Source: Methylobacterium sp. PvR107
GTDB lineage: Bacteria; Pseudomonadota; Alphaproteobacteria; Rhizobiales; Beijerinckiaceae
Direction of reading: 5' to 3'
Length of the DNA stretch: 64,000 nucleotides
NCBI RefSeq assembly: GCF_017833295.1
Contig: NZ_JAFIBW010000001.1
Span: 2,298,501-2,362,500 of the forward strand
This document shows, piece by piece, positions 8,535-17,517 of the stretch. Numbering within the stretch: position 1 is the first letter of the stretch; every line of letters starts with the position of its first letter. A model generated the notes under the pieces. That model was not told where the DNA came from. It made no database searches and saw only the letters and a program-made list of their open reading frames with translations. The translations under genes were made by a program, and so were the position numbers.

Positions 8535-9124
8535 CCCGGCATACGCAGACGCTTCCGGACGCGTATTTCGTCGGCATCTACGCCGACAACCCAGATCCCT
8601 GGGGCTTCACGTCGTCGGCCTACGAGCGCGACAAGTACGGGGCGACGCTGGCGAGCCTGCCGCGGGTGCGCTACCGTTCGGCCTTCGAGCCGGCCTGCTC
8701 GATCGGGGTCTTCACCCGCGCCCTGTCCGAGCGCTGCGACAGGCTGGTCGCGATGGATCTGGTCGCCGCCGCCGTGGAGGCTGCGCGCGGCCGCTGCGCG
8801 GACCGGCCCCACGTGGAGATCCGGGAGGGCGCCATGCCGGGCGACTGGCCCGACGGTCGGTTCGACCTGATCGTCCTGTCCGAGTTCCTGTACTTCCTGG
8901 CACCGGCGGAATTCTCCGACTTGGTGCGCCGCGCCGGCGAGACGATCGAGCCGGGGGGCGACCTCGTCCTGGTGCACTGGCTCGGCGAGACGGACTACCC
9001 GCTCTCGGGCGACGCCGCGGCCGAGGGTTTCATCCGGTCCGCCGCGCCTTTCGCCAAGGTCCTCCACCAGTCCCGGACGGCGGAATACCGGATCGATGTC
9101 CTGCGGGCCGGGATCGGCGCGTGA
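8531..9124 (+). CDS. SAM-dependent methyltransferase, NodS-like
   Basis: 197 residues, class I methyltransferase. The SAM-binding strand and loop are visible as AFEPACSIGVFTRALSERC followed by the acidic VAMDLVAAAV; the fourth strand is FDLIVLSEFLYFL. The opening segment DNPDPWGFTSSAYERDKY is typical of the NodS-like group, whose founding member N-methylates a deacetylated chitooligosaccharide. That fits a role after the neighbouring deacetylase. It is translationally coupled to both neighbours by 4-base overlaps. The acceptor is unknown. Confidence 0.87.
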   Translation: MTRHTQTLPDAYFVGIYADNPDPWGFTSSAYERDKYGATLASLPRVRYRSAFEPACSIGVFTRALSERCDRLVAMDLVAAAVEAARGRCADRPHVEIREGAMPGDWPDGRFDLIVLSEFLYFLAPAEFSDLVRRAGETIEPGGDLVLVHWLGETDYPLSGDAAAEGFIRSAAPFAKVLHQSRTAEYRIDVLRAGIGA

Positions 9125-9972
9125 GCACGGCCGTCATCACCCTCAACAAGGGTCGGCGCCCGCACCTGACCCGCCTGCTCGAGGGTCTCGCACGCGGGAC
9201 TGCGCCGGATGCCTGCATCGTCGTGGAGATCGGCGATGACGAGGCCCCCTTCCCGCCCCTGCCGTTTGCGGTCACGCGCGTCCCGTTCCCGCGGGCCGGC
9301 CTGCCGCTCGCGGCGGCGCGCAATGCCGGTCGCCGGGCGGCCGGGGCCGACACGCTGATCTTCCTCGACGTGGACTGCATCCCCTCGGCGGGGCTCGTCG
9401 CCGGCCTGTCGCGGGCGGTGGCCGAGCACGACGGCTTGGTGTGCTGCGAGATCGGCTACCTGCCGGCCGGGGCCGTCGCAGATGACTGGGACGCGGCCGG
9501 TCTGGAGCGGCTCGGGCAGCCGCACCCGGTGCGGGCCTTCCCGCCCGCCGGCGCGGTTGCGCCGGCGCCGCAGCCCGGCCTGTTCTGGTCTCTGGCCTTC
9601 GCGGTCCGCGCCACGACGTATGATCGGCTCGGCGGCTTCGACGAGGCGTTTTCCGGCTACGGGGCGGAGGATACCGACCTCGCCTTCCGTGCCGACAGGG
9701 CCGGCGTGCCGATCCTGTTCCTCGGCGGACCGCGGGCCTATCACCAGCACCACCCGGCCTATGACCCGCCGCTGCAGCATTTCCGCGATATCGTGGCCAA
9801 CGCCGCGCGGTTTCACGGCCGCCACGGGCTCTGGCCGATGGACGGCTGGCTCGACGGGTTCGCGCGCCTGGGTCTGATCGCGGCGGACCGGTCGGAGGGC
9901 ATCAAGATCCACCGCGATCCGACGCCGGACGAGATGGCGGCCGCGCGGCTCCCGGACGATCGGCCGTTCTGA
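9121..9972 (+). CDS. Glycosyltransferase family 2-like protein
   Basis: 283 residues from a GTG overlapping the previous stop. GT-A fold: N-terminal STAVITLNKGR, nucleotide-sugar Asp motif in FLDVDCIPS (about 80-88) and a late GGFDEAFSGYGAEDTDLAFR motif typical of galactosyltransferase-like GT2/GT27 proteins. No membrane segments, so it is cytosolic. It closes the deacetylase-methyltransferase-glycosyltransferase operon and probably acts on the same small glycan or glycolipid. Downstream is a copy of the dispersed repeat. The sugar donor is not predictable. Confidence 0.87.
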   Translation: MSTAVITLNKGRRPHLTRLLEGLARGTAPDACIVVEIGDDEAPFPPLPFAVTRVPFPRAGLPLAAARNAGRRAAGADTLIFLDVDCIPSAGLVAGLSRAVAEHDGLVCCEIGYLPAGAVADDWDAAGLERLGQPHPVRAFPPAGAVAPAPQPGLFWSLAFAVRATTYDRLGGFDEAFSGYGAEDTDLAFRADRAGVPILFLGGPRAYHQHHPAYDPPLQHFRDIVANAARFHGRHGLWPMDGWLDGFARLGLIAADRSEGIKIHRDPTPDEMAAARLPDDRPF

Positions 9973-10024
9973 GGCACGAACGCCTGCGGCCGTTTCGACC
10001 GGGCTGCACCTCGAAAAGACAATC

Positions 10025-10143
10025 CCATCGGTCCGGGACTGCGCAGCAGGGCCCGGAATCCGGAACCGTGTCCGCTGCCCGGCACGGCTCCGTCGGCGGG
10101 ACCCGGTTCCGGGCTCGCCTGCGGCGCCCCGGAACGACGGCGG
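10025..10143. repeat. Dispersed inverted-repeat element, family A, copy 1
   Basis: The left arm carries GGACTGCGCAGCAGGGCCCG and the right arm TTCCGGGCTCGCCTGCGGCG followed by CCCCGGAACGACGG. The arms are near inverse complements separated by a variable centre. The same arms recur at 16699, 18431 and 29724. It lies between the convergent glycosyltransferase and mcl genes. Confidence 0.8.
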
Positions 10144-10270
10144 CCGATACGGCAGCCGGCGGTACTCAAACACGTGCGGCGTCTTCATCCGATGCCGAGC
10201 CCCGTGCCGCTCGACCGGGCGCCGACGGATCCCGGGATCGTCCCAGGACCCGCCGACGTTGAGGCCCCGC

Positions 10271-11242
10271 TTACGCCTTCATCGCATTCGCCTTCTCGAT
10301 CAGCGCCTCGGCCATGCGGATCGAGGCGATGTCGATGAGGCGGCCGTCCAGCGAGACGGCGCCGCGGCCGGCCTTGGCGGCCTCTTCCATGGCCTCCAGG
10401 ATGCGGCGGGCCTTGGTGACCTCGGCCTCCGACGGGGTGAATACCTCGTTGGCGAGATCGATCTGGCTCGGATGGATCGCCCACTTGCCCTCGAAGCCCA
10501 GGGCTGCGCAGCGCCGGGCCGCCGAGCGGTAGCCGTCCGGATCCGAGAAGTCGCCGAACGGTCCGTCGATCGGGCGCAGGCCGTAGGCCCGGCAGGCCAC
10601 CAGCATGCGGTTCTGGGCGAACAGCCACGGATCCTGCCAGTGGGTCTGGCGGTTGCCGGCCTCGTCCTTGTCGGTGAGCACCGAGAAGTCGGGGTTCACG
10701 CCGCCGATCACCGTGGAGCGGGCGCGGGTCGAGGCGGCGTAATCGGCCACACCGAACGACATCGCCTCCAGGCGCTTCGACGACTGGGCGATCGCCTCGA
10801 CATTGGCCATGCCGAGGGCCGTCTCGATCAGCACCTCGAAGCCGATCTGCTTGTCGCGCTTCTTGGCCTGCTCGATCTGGGTGACCAGCACGTCGATGGC
10901 GTAGACGTCGGCCGGCACGCCGACCTTCGGGATCAGCACCATGTCGAGACGCGGGCAGGCTTCGACGATGTCGACCACGTCGCGGTACATGTAGTGGGTG
11001 TCGAGACCATTGATGCGGATCATCATGGTCTTGTTGCCCCAATCCAGGTCGTTCAGCGCCTGGATGATGTTGGTGCGGGCCTTCTCCTTGTCGTCAGGCG
11101 CGACCGCGTCTTCGAGATCGAGGAAGATCACGTCGGCCGCCGAGGAGGCCGACTTCTCCATGAAGGTCGGGTTGGAGCCGGGGACGGCGAGTTCGGAGCG
11201 GTGCAGGCGCGGCTTGGCCTGCTGGATCAGGGTGAAGCTCAT
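10271..11242 (-). CDS. mcl: L-malyl-CoA / beta-methylmalyl-CoA lyase
   Basis: 323 residues, matching methylotroph malyl-CoA lyase length. It splits malyl-CoA into acetyl-CoA and glyoxylate, the last step of the serine cycle. The CitE/HpcH-HpaI TIM-barrel motifs are clear: LAVPGSNPTFMEKSASSAADVIFLDLEDAV at the N-terminus, the metal ligands in EVLIETALG and GVADYAAS, and GKWAIHPSQIDLANEVF near the C-terminus. GAGAGGAA lies six bases before the ATG. It is last in the serine-cycle run, 162 bases after ppc. Confidence 0.96.
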   Translation of the reverse strand: MSFTLIQQAKPRLHRSELAVPGSNPTFMEKSASSAADVIFLDLEDAVAPDDKEKARTNIIQALNDLDWGNKTMMIRINGLDTHYMYRDVVDIVEACPRLDMVLIPKVGVPADVYAIDVLVTQIEQAKKRDKQIGFEVLIETALGMANVEAIAQSSKRLEAMSFGVADYAASTRARSTVIGGVNPDFSVLTDKDEAGNRQTHWQDPWLFAQNRMLVACRAYGLRPIDGPFGDFSDPDGYRSAARRCAALGFEGKWAIHPSQIDLANEVFTPSEAEVTKARRILEAMEEAAKAGRGAVSLDGRLIDIASIRMAEALIEKANAMKA

Positions 11243-11363
11243 GGGTGTTCCTCTCTCGGTGACGGTTCTGATGCCGGTGCGGGGGTGAGACCCCGCCTGG
11301 CGGTGAAGATGGCGCTCGTCGGGCTCGGCGACAGAGCATGGCTCATTGTCGGGGGCGCATCCC

Positions 11364-11385
11364 CCTTCCCCGCAGAGGGGGAAGG
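11364..11385. repeat. C/G-rich hairpin, family B, between ppc and mcl
   Basis: CCTTCCCC pairs with GGGGAAGG around GCAGAG, about 20 bases after the ppc stop. Very similar CCCC...GCAGAGGGGG hairpins occur at 51778 and, in diverged form, at 14199-14365. It may end or process the message inside the operon. There is no T run. Confidence 0.5.
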
Positions 11386-11404
11386 AGAAACGCGCGCGTG
11401 ATCC

Positions 11405-14155
11405 TCATCCCGTCGCCCCGAAGCCGACCGCGATGCAGTTGATCGACAGGAGCAGGGCGGACTTCACCGCCTCGCGCCGGTCCTCGTCGGTCTCGGCGCG
11501 GTAGCGGGCGAGCAGCTCGACCTGCTCGCGGCCGACCTGATTGATGGTCGGCAGCCGCCCCTTCAGGCGGTCGCGGAACAGCGGGAAGCGCTCGGCGAGG
11601 TCCGATCCGCCGCTGACCCGCAGGACCATCTCGCGGGTCAGCGCGTACTCGGCCTCGATCATCGCGAAGATCCGGTCGCGGATGCCCGCTTCGGGGACGA
11701 GGCCCGCATAGGCGCGGGCGATGTCGAGATCGACCATCATCAACGTCTTCTCGACCTCGTCGAGGACGAGGCGCAGCACGCGGGACTCCTGGAACAGGCG
11801 CTTGAGGGTCGCCTCGCCGTCCCGGCCGCGCACGTCGATGAAGCTCGCGAGCCCCGAGCCGACCCCGTACCAGCCGGTGATCACATGCCGGTTCTGCGAC
11901 CAGGCGAACACCCAGGGGATCGCCCGCAGATCCGAGAGCGAGCGGGCCCCGAACCGGCGCGCCGGGCGCGAACCGATGTTGAGGAGCGAAATCTCGTCCA
12001 GCGGGCTCGCGGCCTGGAAATAATCGACGAGGCCGTCGGTCTGGAGAAGCTGCACGTAGGCCGCCCGCGAGGCGCCGGCCAGCGCCTCCAGGGCGTCGTC
12101 GTGACCCGGTCCGGCCCGCTCGCCCTCGCCGGCCAGCGCGTGCTCGAACACCGAGGCCGCCAGCAGCTCCATCTGATAGGCGGCGGTACCGCGGTTGGCA
12201 TACTTGAACGAGACCACCTCGCCCTGCTCGGTGGTGCGGAACCGGCCGCGGATCGAGCCCGGCGGCTGGGCCATGATGCCCCGGTGGGTCGGCACGCCGC
12301 CGCGGCTCACCGAGCCGCCGCGCCCGTGGAAGAACGCGATGCCGACGCCGAGCTCGCAGCCGAGCCGCGTCAGCTTGCTCTGCGCCTTGTACAGCTCCCA
12401 GTTGGCGGCGACGAAGCCGCCGTCCTTGTTGGAATCGGAGTAGCCGATCATCACCTCCTGCACGCCGCCCTGCCAGCGGGTGGAGCGGCGGACCACCGGC
12501 ACGGCGAGCAGGGCCCGCATGATCGCCGGGCCGGCGCGCAGGTCGTCGATGGTCTCGAACAGGGGCACGATCGGCAGCGGGCAGATCTCGGTGCCGGCCG
12601 CGTCGAGGAACACCCCCGCCTCCTTGGCGAGCAGGTAGGCGCCGAGCACGTCCTCCACCGAGCGGGTCATCGACAGCACGAAGGCGCCGAACGCCTCGCG
12701 GTCGAGGGCCTCGCGCATCTCGGCGACGAGGGCGAAGGTGGCCAGCGTCTCGCGGGCAGCGTCGGGCAGGTCCTCGAAGGACCGCTCGGGATCGCGCGGC
12801 CGGGCGAGTTCCGTGTCGAGCCACTGGCGCCACGCGGCCGAGCCCAGGGCCGGCGGTTCGCCCTCGCCGTTGCGCTGGTGCCAGAGGGCGTGGAGCGTGT
12901 CGGTGGTCCGGGTAGTGTTCTCGCGCAGGTCGAGCCGGACCGTCGAGAACCGGAAGATCTCCACCATCCGCCGCACCGGGCGGACGAGATCCCGCGCCAA
13001 GGCCCCGCACTTGGCCTCGGTCAGGCCGCGTTCCAGGACGCGCAGGTCCTCGATCAGCCCGTCGGCGCTGGCATAATCGGGGCCGGACGGGTGCTCGCCC
13101 TCGTTGCGGGCGATGGTCGCCTCGATCTTGCGCGAGACGCAGGAGAGGTACTGGCGGTAGGGCTCGCCGGGATTGCGGCGGGTGATCGCCCGGGCCTGGC
13201 CGCTCTCGGCGAGCTGCCGGTCGAGCTCGGCGCGGAAGCCCTCGGGCAGCGGCAGCGACCGCTCGGTCAGCGACAGGGTCCGCCCCAGCTCGCGCACGCC
13301 GTCGCGGTAGCGGGTGAGCGAGGCGAGCGCGTTGCGGTGCAGGGTCTGCCGGGTGACGGCCGCCGTGACGTAGGGGTTGCCGTCCCGGTCGCCGCCGATC
13401 CACGAGCCGAACTGGAAGAATGGCGGCACCTTGAAATCCGTGCCCGGATAGGTCTCGGCGAGCGTCTCCTCGAGGGTCTCCAGGGTCTCGGGCAGCATCT
13501 CGAACAGGGTCTCGTCGAAGAAGTGCAGCCCCCAGGCCACCTCGCGCTCGACCGTCGCCTTCTCCAGGTGCAGCTCGCCCGTCATCCAGACCAGCTCGAT
13601 CTGGTCGCGCAGCTCGTTCATGAGCCCGTTGCGCTCGCGATCGGTCCAGCGCGGCATCTCCAGCTCGCGCAGCACGAGATAGATCCGGCGGAACTTCTCC
13701 AGCACCGTGACCCGCTTGCCCTCGGTCGGGTGCGCGGTCAGCGTCGGGCGGATCCGCAGCTCGCTGAGCAGCGCCTGGATCTTGTCCGCGGGGACGCCCT
13801 GGGCGCGCGCGTCGGAGAAGACCTTGGCGAAGGAGCCGCCGAGCGCGGCGCGGCCTTCCGTGCGCTCCACATGACGGCGGCGGCGCATCGCGGCGTTCTG
13901 CTCGGCGATGGAGATCAGCTGGAACCAGATGCCCTGAACCTGCAGCGCCCGCGCCAGCATCTGCGGGGAGAAGCGCGAGATGTCGGCCGTGCCGTGCAGA
14001 ACGGCTTCGAGGTCGGGGTCGTGCCGGCGGGCGACGTCGAGCAGCGCCTGGAACAGAATGTCCAGCGCCTGCTCCGACGAGGTGCCGGTGATCACCGGCG
14101 GCGCGAAGGCCGTGGCATCGACGAGACCGGGGGTTGCGTGAAGGGTACGGGTCAT
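11405..14155 (-). CDS. ppc: Phosphoenolpyruvate carboxylase
   Basis: 916 residues, full length. It carboxylates PEP to oxaloacetate and is the CO2-fixing step of the serine cycle. The catalytic histidine motif is TLTAHPTEGKR (residues about 155-165) and the Gly-rich active-site loop is FFHGRGGSVSRGGVPTHRG. The loop differs from the enteric FFHGRGGTVGRGGGPTH and is followed by VVSFKYANRGTA instead of the usual QGEVI...FG pattern. The C-terminus ends CIAVGFGATG, not the common MQNTG. These divergent features suit the methylotroph branch of Ppc. It lies between mtkB and mcl, transcribed with them. Confidence 0.96.
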   Translation of the reverse strand: MTRTLHATPGLVDATAFAPPVITGTSSEQALDILFQALLDVARRHDPDLEAVLHGTADISRFSPQMLARALQVQGIWFQLISIAEQNAAMRRRRHVERTEGRAALGGSFAKVFSDARAQGVPADKIQALLSELRIRPTLTAHPTEGKRVTVLEKFRRIYLVLRELEMPRWTDRERNGLMNELRDQIELVWMTGELHLEKATVEREVAWGLHFFDETLFEMLPETLETLEETLAETYPGTDFKVPPFFQFGSWIGGDRDGNPYVTAAVTRQTLHRNALASLTRYRDGVRELGRTLSLTERSLPLPEGFRAELDRQLAESGQARAITRRNPGEPYRQYLSCVSRKIEATIARNEGEHPSGPDYASADGLIEDLRVLERGLTEAKCGALARDLVRPVRRMVEIFRFSTVRLDLRENTTRTTDTLHALWHQRNGEGEPPALGSAAWRQWLDTELARPRDPERSFEDLPDAARETLATFALVAEMREALDREAFGAFVLSMTRSVEDVLGAYLLAKEAGVFLDAAGTEICPLPIVPLFETIDDLRAGPAIMRALLAVPVVRRSTRWQGGVQEVMIGYSDSNKDGGFVAANWELYKAQSKLTRLGCELGVGIAFFHGRGGSVSRGGVPTHRGIMAQPPGSIRGRFRTTEQGEVVSFKYANRGTAAYQMELLAASVFEHALAGEGERAGPGHDDALEALAGASRAAYVQLLQTDGLVDYFQAASPLDEISLLNIGSRPARRFGARSLSDLRAIPWVFAWSQNRHVITGWYGVGSGLASFIDVRGRDGEATLKRLFQESRVLRLVLDEVEKTLMMVDLDIARAYAGLVPEAGIRDRIFAMIEAEYALTREMVLRVSGGSDLAERFPLFRDRLKGRLPTINQVGREQVELLARYRAETDEDRREAVKSALLLSINCIAVGFGATG

Positions 14156-14198
14156 GGGGCCACCTCGTGGCGCAGGTTTTCGATCAAGCGCGACGCGT

Positions 14199-14365
14199 CC
14201 CCTCCCCCCTCTGCGCGGGAGGGGGCCCCCGCGTCAGCGGGGGTCGGCGAAAGGGAGCGCCCTTTCCGGAGAGGTCGCGACGGGAGCTGAAGCCCGCACC
14301 GTCGCGCTGCCCCTCTCCCGCCCCGCATCCGCGGGGCACCCTCCCCCGCGGAGGGGGGAAGGGTT
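14199..14365. repeat. C/G-rich repeat pair, family B, between ppc and mtkB
   Basis: Two C-tract/G-tract hairpin units flank a variable centre: CCCTCCCCCCTCTGCGCGGG through GCGGGGGTCGG, and CCCCTCTCCCGCCCC through CCCCCGCGGAGGGGGGAAGGG. The unit is related to the hairpins at 11364 and 51778. It fills most of the 219 bases separating mtkB and ppc. Confidence 0.6.
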
Positions 14366-14374
14366 GAGGCGCGG

Positions 14375-15265
14375 TTACGCCGCCCGGGCGAGCACGTCGG
14401 CAACCGTCTGGCCGAAGGAGCCCGGATCCGGCGCCACGGTCAGGCCGTAGGAGCGCATGATCTCGGCCTTCTCGGCGGCGCTGTCGCCGGCTGCCGAGAT
14501 GATCGCGCCGGCATGACCCATCCGCCGGCCCTTCGGCGCCGTGAGCCCCGCCACGAACCCGATCACCGGCTTCGACATGTTCTCGCGGATCCAGGCCGAG
14601 GCCTCGGCCTCCTGCGGGCCGCCGATCTCGCCGATCATCAGCACCGCATCCGTATCCGGATCGGTCTCGAACAGGGCGAGGTGGTCGAGGAACGACGAGC
14701 CGTTGATCGGGTCGCCGCCGATGCCCACCGAGGTCGAGATCCCGAGCCCGAGCTCCTTGAGCTGAGAGGCGGCCTCGTAGCCGAGCGTGCCCGAGCGGGA
14801 GATGACCCCGACATTGCCCGGGAGGTAGATGTGGCCGGGCATGATGCCGAGCATGGCCTTGCCGGGCGAGATGATGCCGGCGCAGTTCGGGCCGACCACC
14901 ATGGTCCGCTTTTCCTTGGGATAGCGGTACAGGTAGCGCTTCACCCGCATCATGTCCTGGGCCGGGATGCCGTCGGTGATCGAGCAGACCAGCCGCAGGC
15001 CGGCATCGGCCGCCTCCATGATGGCGTCGGCCGCGAAGGGCGGCGCCACGAAGGTGATCGACGTGGTGGCGCCGGTGGCCGCCACCGCTTCCTTGACGGT
15101 GTTGAACACCGGCAGGCCGAGATGGGTGCGCCCGCCCTTGCCGGGCGTGACGCCGCCGACGACGTTGGTGCCGTAATCCAGCATCTCCTTGGCGTGGAAG
15201 GTGCCCTTGTCGCCCGTAATGCCCTGGACGATGATCGGGGTGGTCTCGTCGATGAGGATGCTCAT
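14375..15265 (-). CDS. mtkB: Malate-CoA ligase (malate thiokinase) alpha subunit
   Basis: 296 residues from ATG 15265, preceded by GAGGGGAG. SucD-like: CoA-binding Rossmann domain (about 1-130) with IVQGITGDKGTFHAKEML, then the CoA-ligase domain with the phospho-histidine in GRRMGHAGAIIS. With MtkA it makes malyl-CoA from malate, CoA and ATP. The serine-cycle context, rather than a TCA context with sucAB or mdh, supports malate over succinate as substrate. The gap to mtkA is 14 bases. Confidence 0.95.
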   Translation of the reverse strand: MSILIDETTPIIVQGITGDKGTFHAKEMLDYGTNVVGGVTPGKGGRTHLGLPVFNTVKEAVAATGATTSITFVAPPFAADAIMEAADAGLRLVCSITDGIPAQDMMRVKRYLYRYPKEKRTMVVGPNCAGIISPGKAMLGIMPGHIYLPGNVGVISRSGTLGYEAASQLKELGLGISTSVGIGGDPINGSSFLDHLALFETDPDTDAVLMIGEIGGPQEAEASAWIRENMSKPVIGFVAGLTAPKGRRMGHAGAIISAAGDSAAEKAEIMRSYGLTVAPDPGSFGQTVADVLARAA

Positions 15266-15279
15266 GGCGCGGTCTCCCC

Positions 15280-16473
15280 TCAGTGCTTCGTCTGGTCTTG
15301 GTGACCCTTGGCGGCGGCGCAGGCGTCGACCGCCTTCTTCGCCGCTTCCGCCAGGGTGTCGGCGGTGATGAGGTCGAGGCCGCTCTCGGCCAGGATCTTC
15401 TTGCCGGCCTCCACGTTCGTGCCGGCGAGCCGGACCACCAGCGGCACGTCGATCTTCACCTCGCGGGCGGCCTGGACGACGCCCTCGGCGACCCAGTCGC
15501 AGCGGTTGATGCCGGCGAAGATGTTGACCAGGATCGCCTTCACGTTGCGGTCCGAGAGGACCAGCCGAAAGGCCGTGGCGACGCGCTCCGGGGAAGCGCC
15601 ACCACCGACATCCAGGAAGTTCGCCGGCTCGCCGCCCGCGTGCTTGATCATGTCCATCGTGGCCATGGCGAGGCCCGCGCCGTTGACGATGCAGCCGATC
15701 TCGCCCTCCAGGCCTATGTAGCTGAGGTTGTGCTCGGCGGCCTGGGCCTCGCGGGGATCGCCCTGCGAGGGGTCGTGCATGTCGGCGATGCCCGGGCGGC
15801 GGAACAGGGCGTTGTCGTCGAACGACATCTTGGCATCGAGCGCGAGCACCCGGTCGTCCTTGGTGACGACCAGCGGGTTGATCTCCAGCATGGTGCCGTC
15901 GCAGTCGCGGAACGCCCGGTAGGCGTTCATGATGGTCTTCACCGCGGCCGAGACCTGCTTGATGTTGAGCCCGAGCTGGAAGGCGATCTCCCGCGCCTGG
16001 AACTGCTGCAGGCCGACCGCCGGCTCGACGACCACCTGGATGAGCGAATCGGGCTCCTTGGCGGCGATCTCCTCGATGTCCATGCCGCCGCGCTGGCTGG
16101 CGATGACCCGAACGCGCTCGGCCTTCCGGTCCAGCACGTAGCCGAGATAGAGCTCGCGCTCGAACGGGTCGGCGGTCTCGACGTAGACCCGCTGCACCGG
16201 CTTGCCCTCGGGGCCGGTCTGGTGCGTGACGAGGCGCTTGCCGAGGAGATCCTTGGCGGCATCGCGAACCTCGTTGTAGGTCCGGCACAGCTTGATGCCA
16301 CCGGCCTTGCCGCGGGCACCCGCGTGGATCTGCGCCTTGACGGCCCAGAACGAGCCGCCGAGCTCGGTGGCCGCATAGACCGCTTGGTCCGGGCTGAATG
16401 CGATGGCGCCTTTCGGGACGGCCACACCGAAGCTCGCGAGCAGCTCCTTGGCCTGATACTCGTGAACGTCCAT
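15280..16473 (-). CDS. mtkA: Malate-CoA ligase (malate thiokinase) beta subunit
   Basis: 397 residues from ATG 16473 ([12 protein letters not shown], the invariant SucC-like start), with AGAGGAGG seven bases upstream. An upstream in-frame ATG at 16518 would add 15 poorly conserved residues. ATP-grasp domain in the first half, ligase domain in the second, with [15 protein letters not shown] and [13 protein letters not shown]. It forms the nucleotide-binding half of malate thiokinase. It is separated from fch by 392 bases holding a family A repeat. Confidence 0.95.
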   Translation of the reverse strand: MDVHEYQAKELLASFGVAVPKGAIAFSPDQAVYAATELGGSFWAVKAQIHAGARGKAGGIKLCRTYNEVRDAAKDLLGKRLVTHQTGPEGKPVQRVYVETADPFERELYLGYVLDRKAERVRVIASQRGGMDIEEIAAKEPDSLIQVVVEPAVGLQQFQAREIAFQLGLNIKQVSAAVKTIMNAYRAFRDCDGTMLEINPLVVTKDDRVLALDAKMSFDDNALFRRPGIADMHDPSQGDPREAQAAEHNLSYIGLEGEIGCIVNGAGLAMATMDMIKHAGGEPANFLDVGGGASPERVATAFRLVLSDRNVKAILVNIFAGINRCDWVAEGVVQAAREVKIDVPLVVRLAGTNVEAGKKILAESGLDLITADTLAEAAKKAVDACAAAKGHQDQTKH

Positions 16474-16865
16474 TCGGCGCCTCCTCTGCGGTTCGTTGCC
16501 GCCGTTGATGCGCTTCACTTTAGTTGAGTCGAAAGATTACGCCCGTCAAATTTTTTGATCCGTGGCTTCAGGGGGCCTTTTTCGCAGTCGCAACACGAAT
16601 TCTGCGAGATTTTGCGATGCAACATACAGAAAAACAATGAGGCCGGGGGCAAGATGCACCCGACCTCGACTGTAGATCCGCAACCGAAGTGCCTTGCGCC
16701 GTCATCCCGGGGCCGCGCAGCGGAGCCCGGGATCCGGAACCGCCGACGCGCCAAGGTCTTGCGCCAGCAGCGGTTATGGGTTCCGGGCTCGCCTTCGGCG
16801 CCCCGGAATGACGGGCGGGTCGTCGCGGCCGAAACGGGTCCGGTCGCGAGAGTCGTGCGCCCGGC
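16474..16865. other. Large gap inside the serine-cycle run
   Basis: 392 bases between fch and mtkA with no convincing gene. The half next to mtkA (16510-16660) is AT-richer than its surroundings and may hold a secondary promoter reading into mtkA. The other half is a family A repeat (16699-16815). Confidence 0.5.
16699..16815. repeat. Dispersed inverted-repeat element, family A, copy 2
   Basis: The left arm begins CGTCATCCCGGGGCCGCGCA and the right arm ends CGGCGCCCCGGAATGACGGG, near-perfect inverse complements. The 50-base centre differs from the other copies. It lies within the serine-cycle run between fch and mtkA. Confidence 0.85.
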
Positions 16866-17507
16866 TCAGTTCACCTTGGCTTTCACGACCGCGTAGATCT
16901 TCTCGGTGAGCGCGCCGGCGTCCGAGAGCAGTTCCTCCAGCTCCTTGAGGCGCTCGTCGGCGAAGTCCCGGTCCTCGAGCCCCTTGGCGTTGACGTAGAC
17001 GTTGAGCGCCGCGCTGCGCAGGCCGGCATAGGCCGAGAGCACCGCCACACCGGCATCCGACACGACGTTGAGGTTGCCCTTGTCGGCGGTGATCGCCGCG
17101 AGGTCGATCACCGCGCGGCAGGCCCGGCAACAGGCAAGCGGCACGTCGCAGGCGATCTTGAGCGCCGCCTGGATCTTCTCGGCGCGGGCCGCCTTCTCGT
17201 CGTCGGTGGCCTTCGGCAGGCCGTAGGCGCCCATCACCGCGTCGAAGGCCTGGACGTCCTCGCCGATCATGCCGGTGAGGACGACCCGCAGACCCTCCGA
17301 CTTGGCGAGCACGTCCTTCAGCTCCGCCTCGACCTCGACGTACTTCTTCTTGCCGATGGTGAGGTTGCAGACCATCGACACCAGGGCCGCGCCCATGGCG
17401 CCGGAGATCGCCGCCGCGCCGCCGCCCCCGGGGGTCGGGGCGGCGCTCGCCAGCTCGGTCAGGAACTTTTCGATGCTGTCGGTCTCGGGGCGATGCGTCT
17501 CGGTCAC
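16866..17507 (-). CDS. fch: Methenyltetrahydrofolate cyclohydrolase
   Basis: 213 residues, the FTCD-C/cyclodeaminase fold typical of methylotroph Fch. It converts methenyl-H4F to formyl-H4F and back in C1 assimilation. Visible features are the Gly-rich TPGGGGAAAISGAMGAALVSMVCNLTIGKKKY at the N-terminus and the helical cyclodeaminase core. It starts with GTG at 17507; GAGGAGG overlaps the mtdA stop codon, so translation is coupled to mtdA, 10 bases upstream. Confidence 0.96.
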   Translation of the reverse strand: MTETHRPETDSIEKFLTELASAAPTPGGGGAAAISGAMGAALVSMVCNLTIGKKKYVEVEAELKDVLAKSEGLRVVLTGMIGEDVQAFDAVMGAYGLPKATDDEKAARAEKIQAALKIACDVPLACCRACRAVIDLAAITADKGNLNVVSDAGVAVLSAYAGLRSAALNVYVNAKGLEDRDFADERLKELEELLSDAGALTEKIYAVVKAKVN

Positions 17508-17517
17508 CGGCGCCTCC

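Noticed and set aside
11885..14290. 801-codon open frame on the plus strand opposite ppc
   Set aside because: High GC makes long antisense frames common. Composition is His/Ala/Arg-rich with no domain, and ppc is intact on the other strand.
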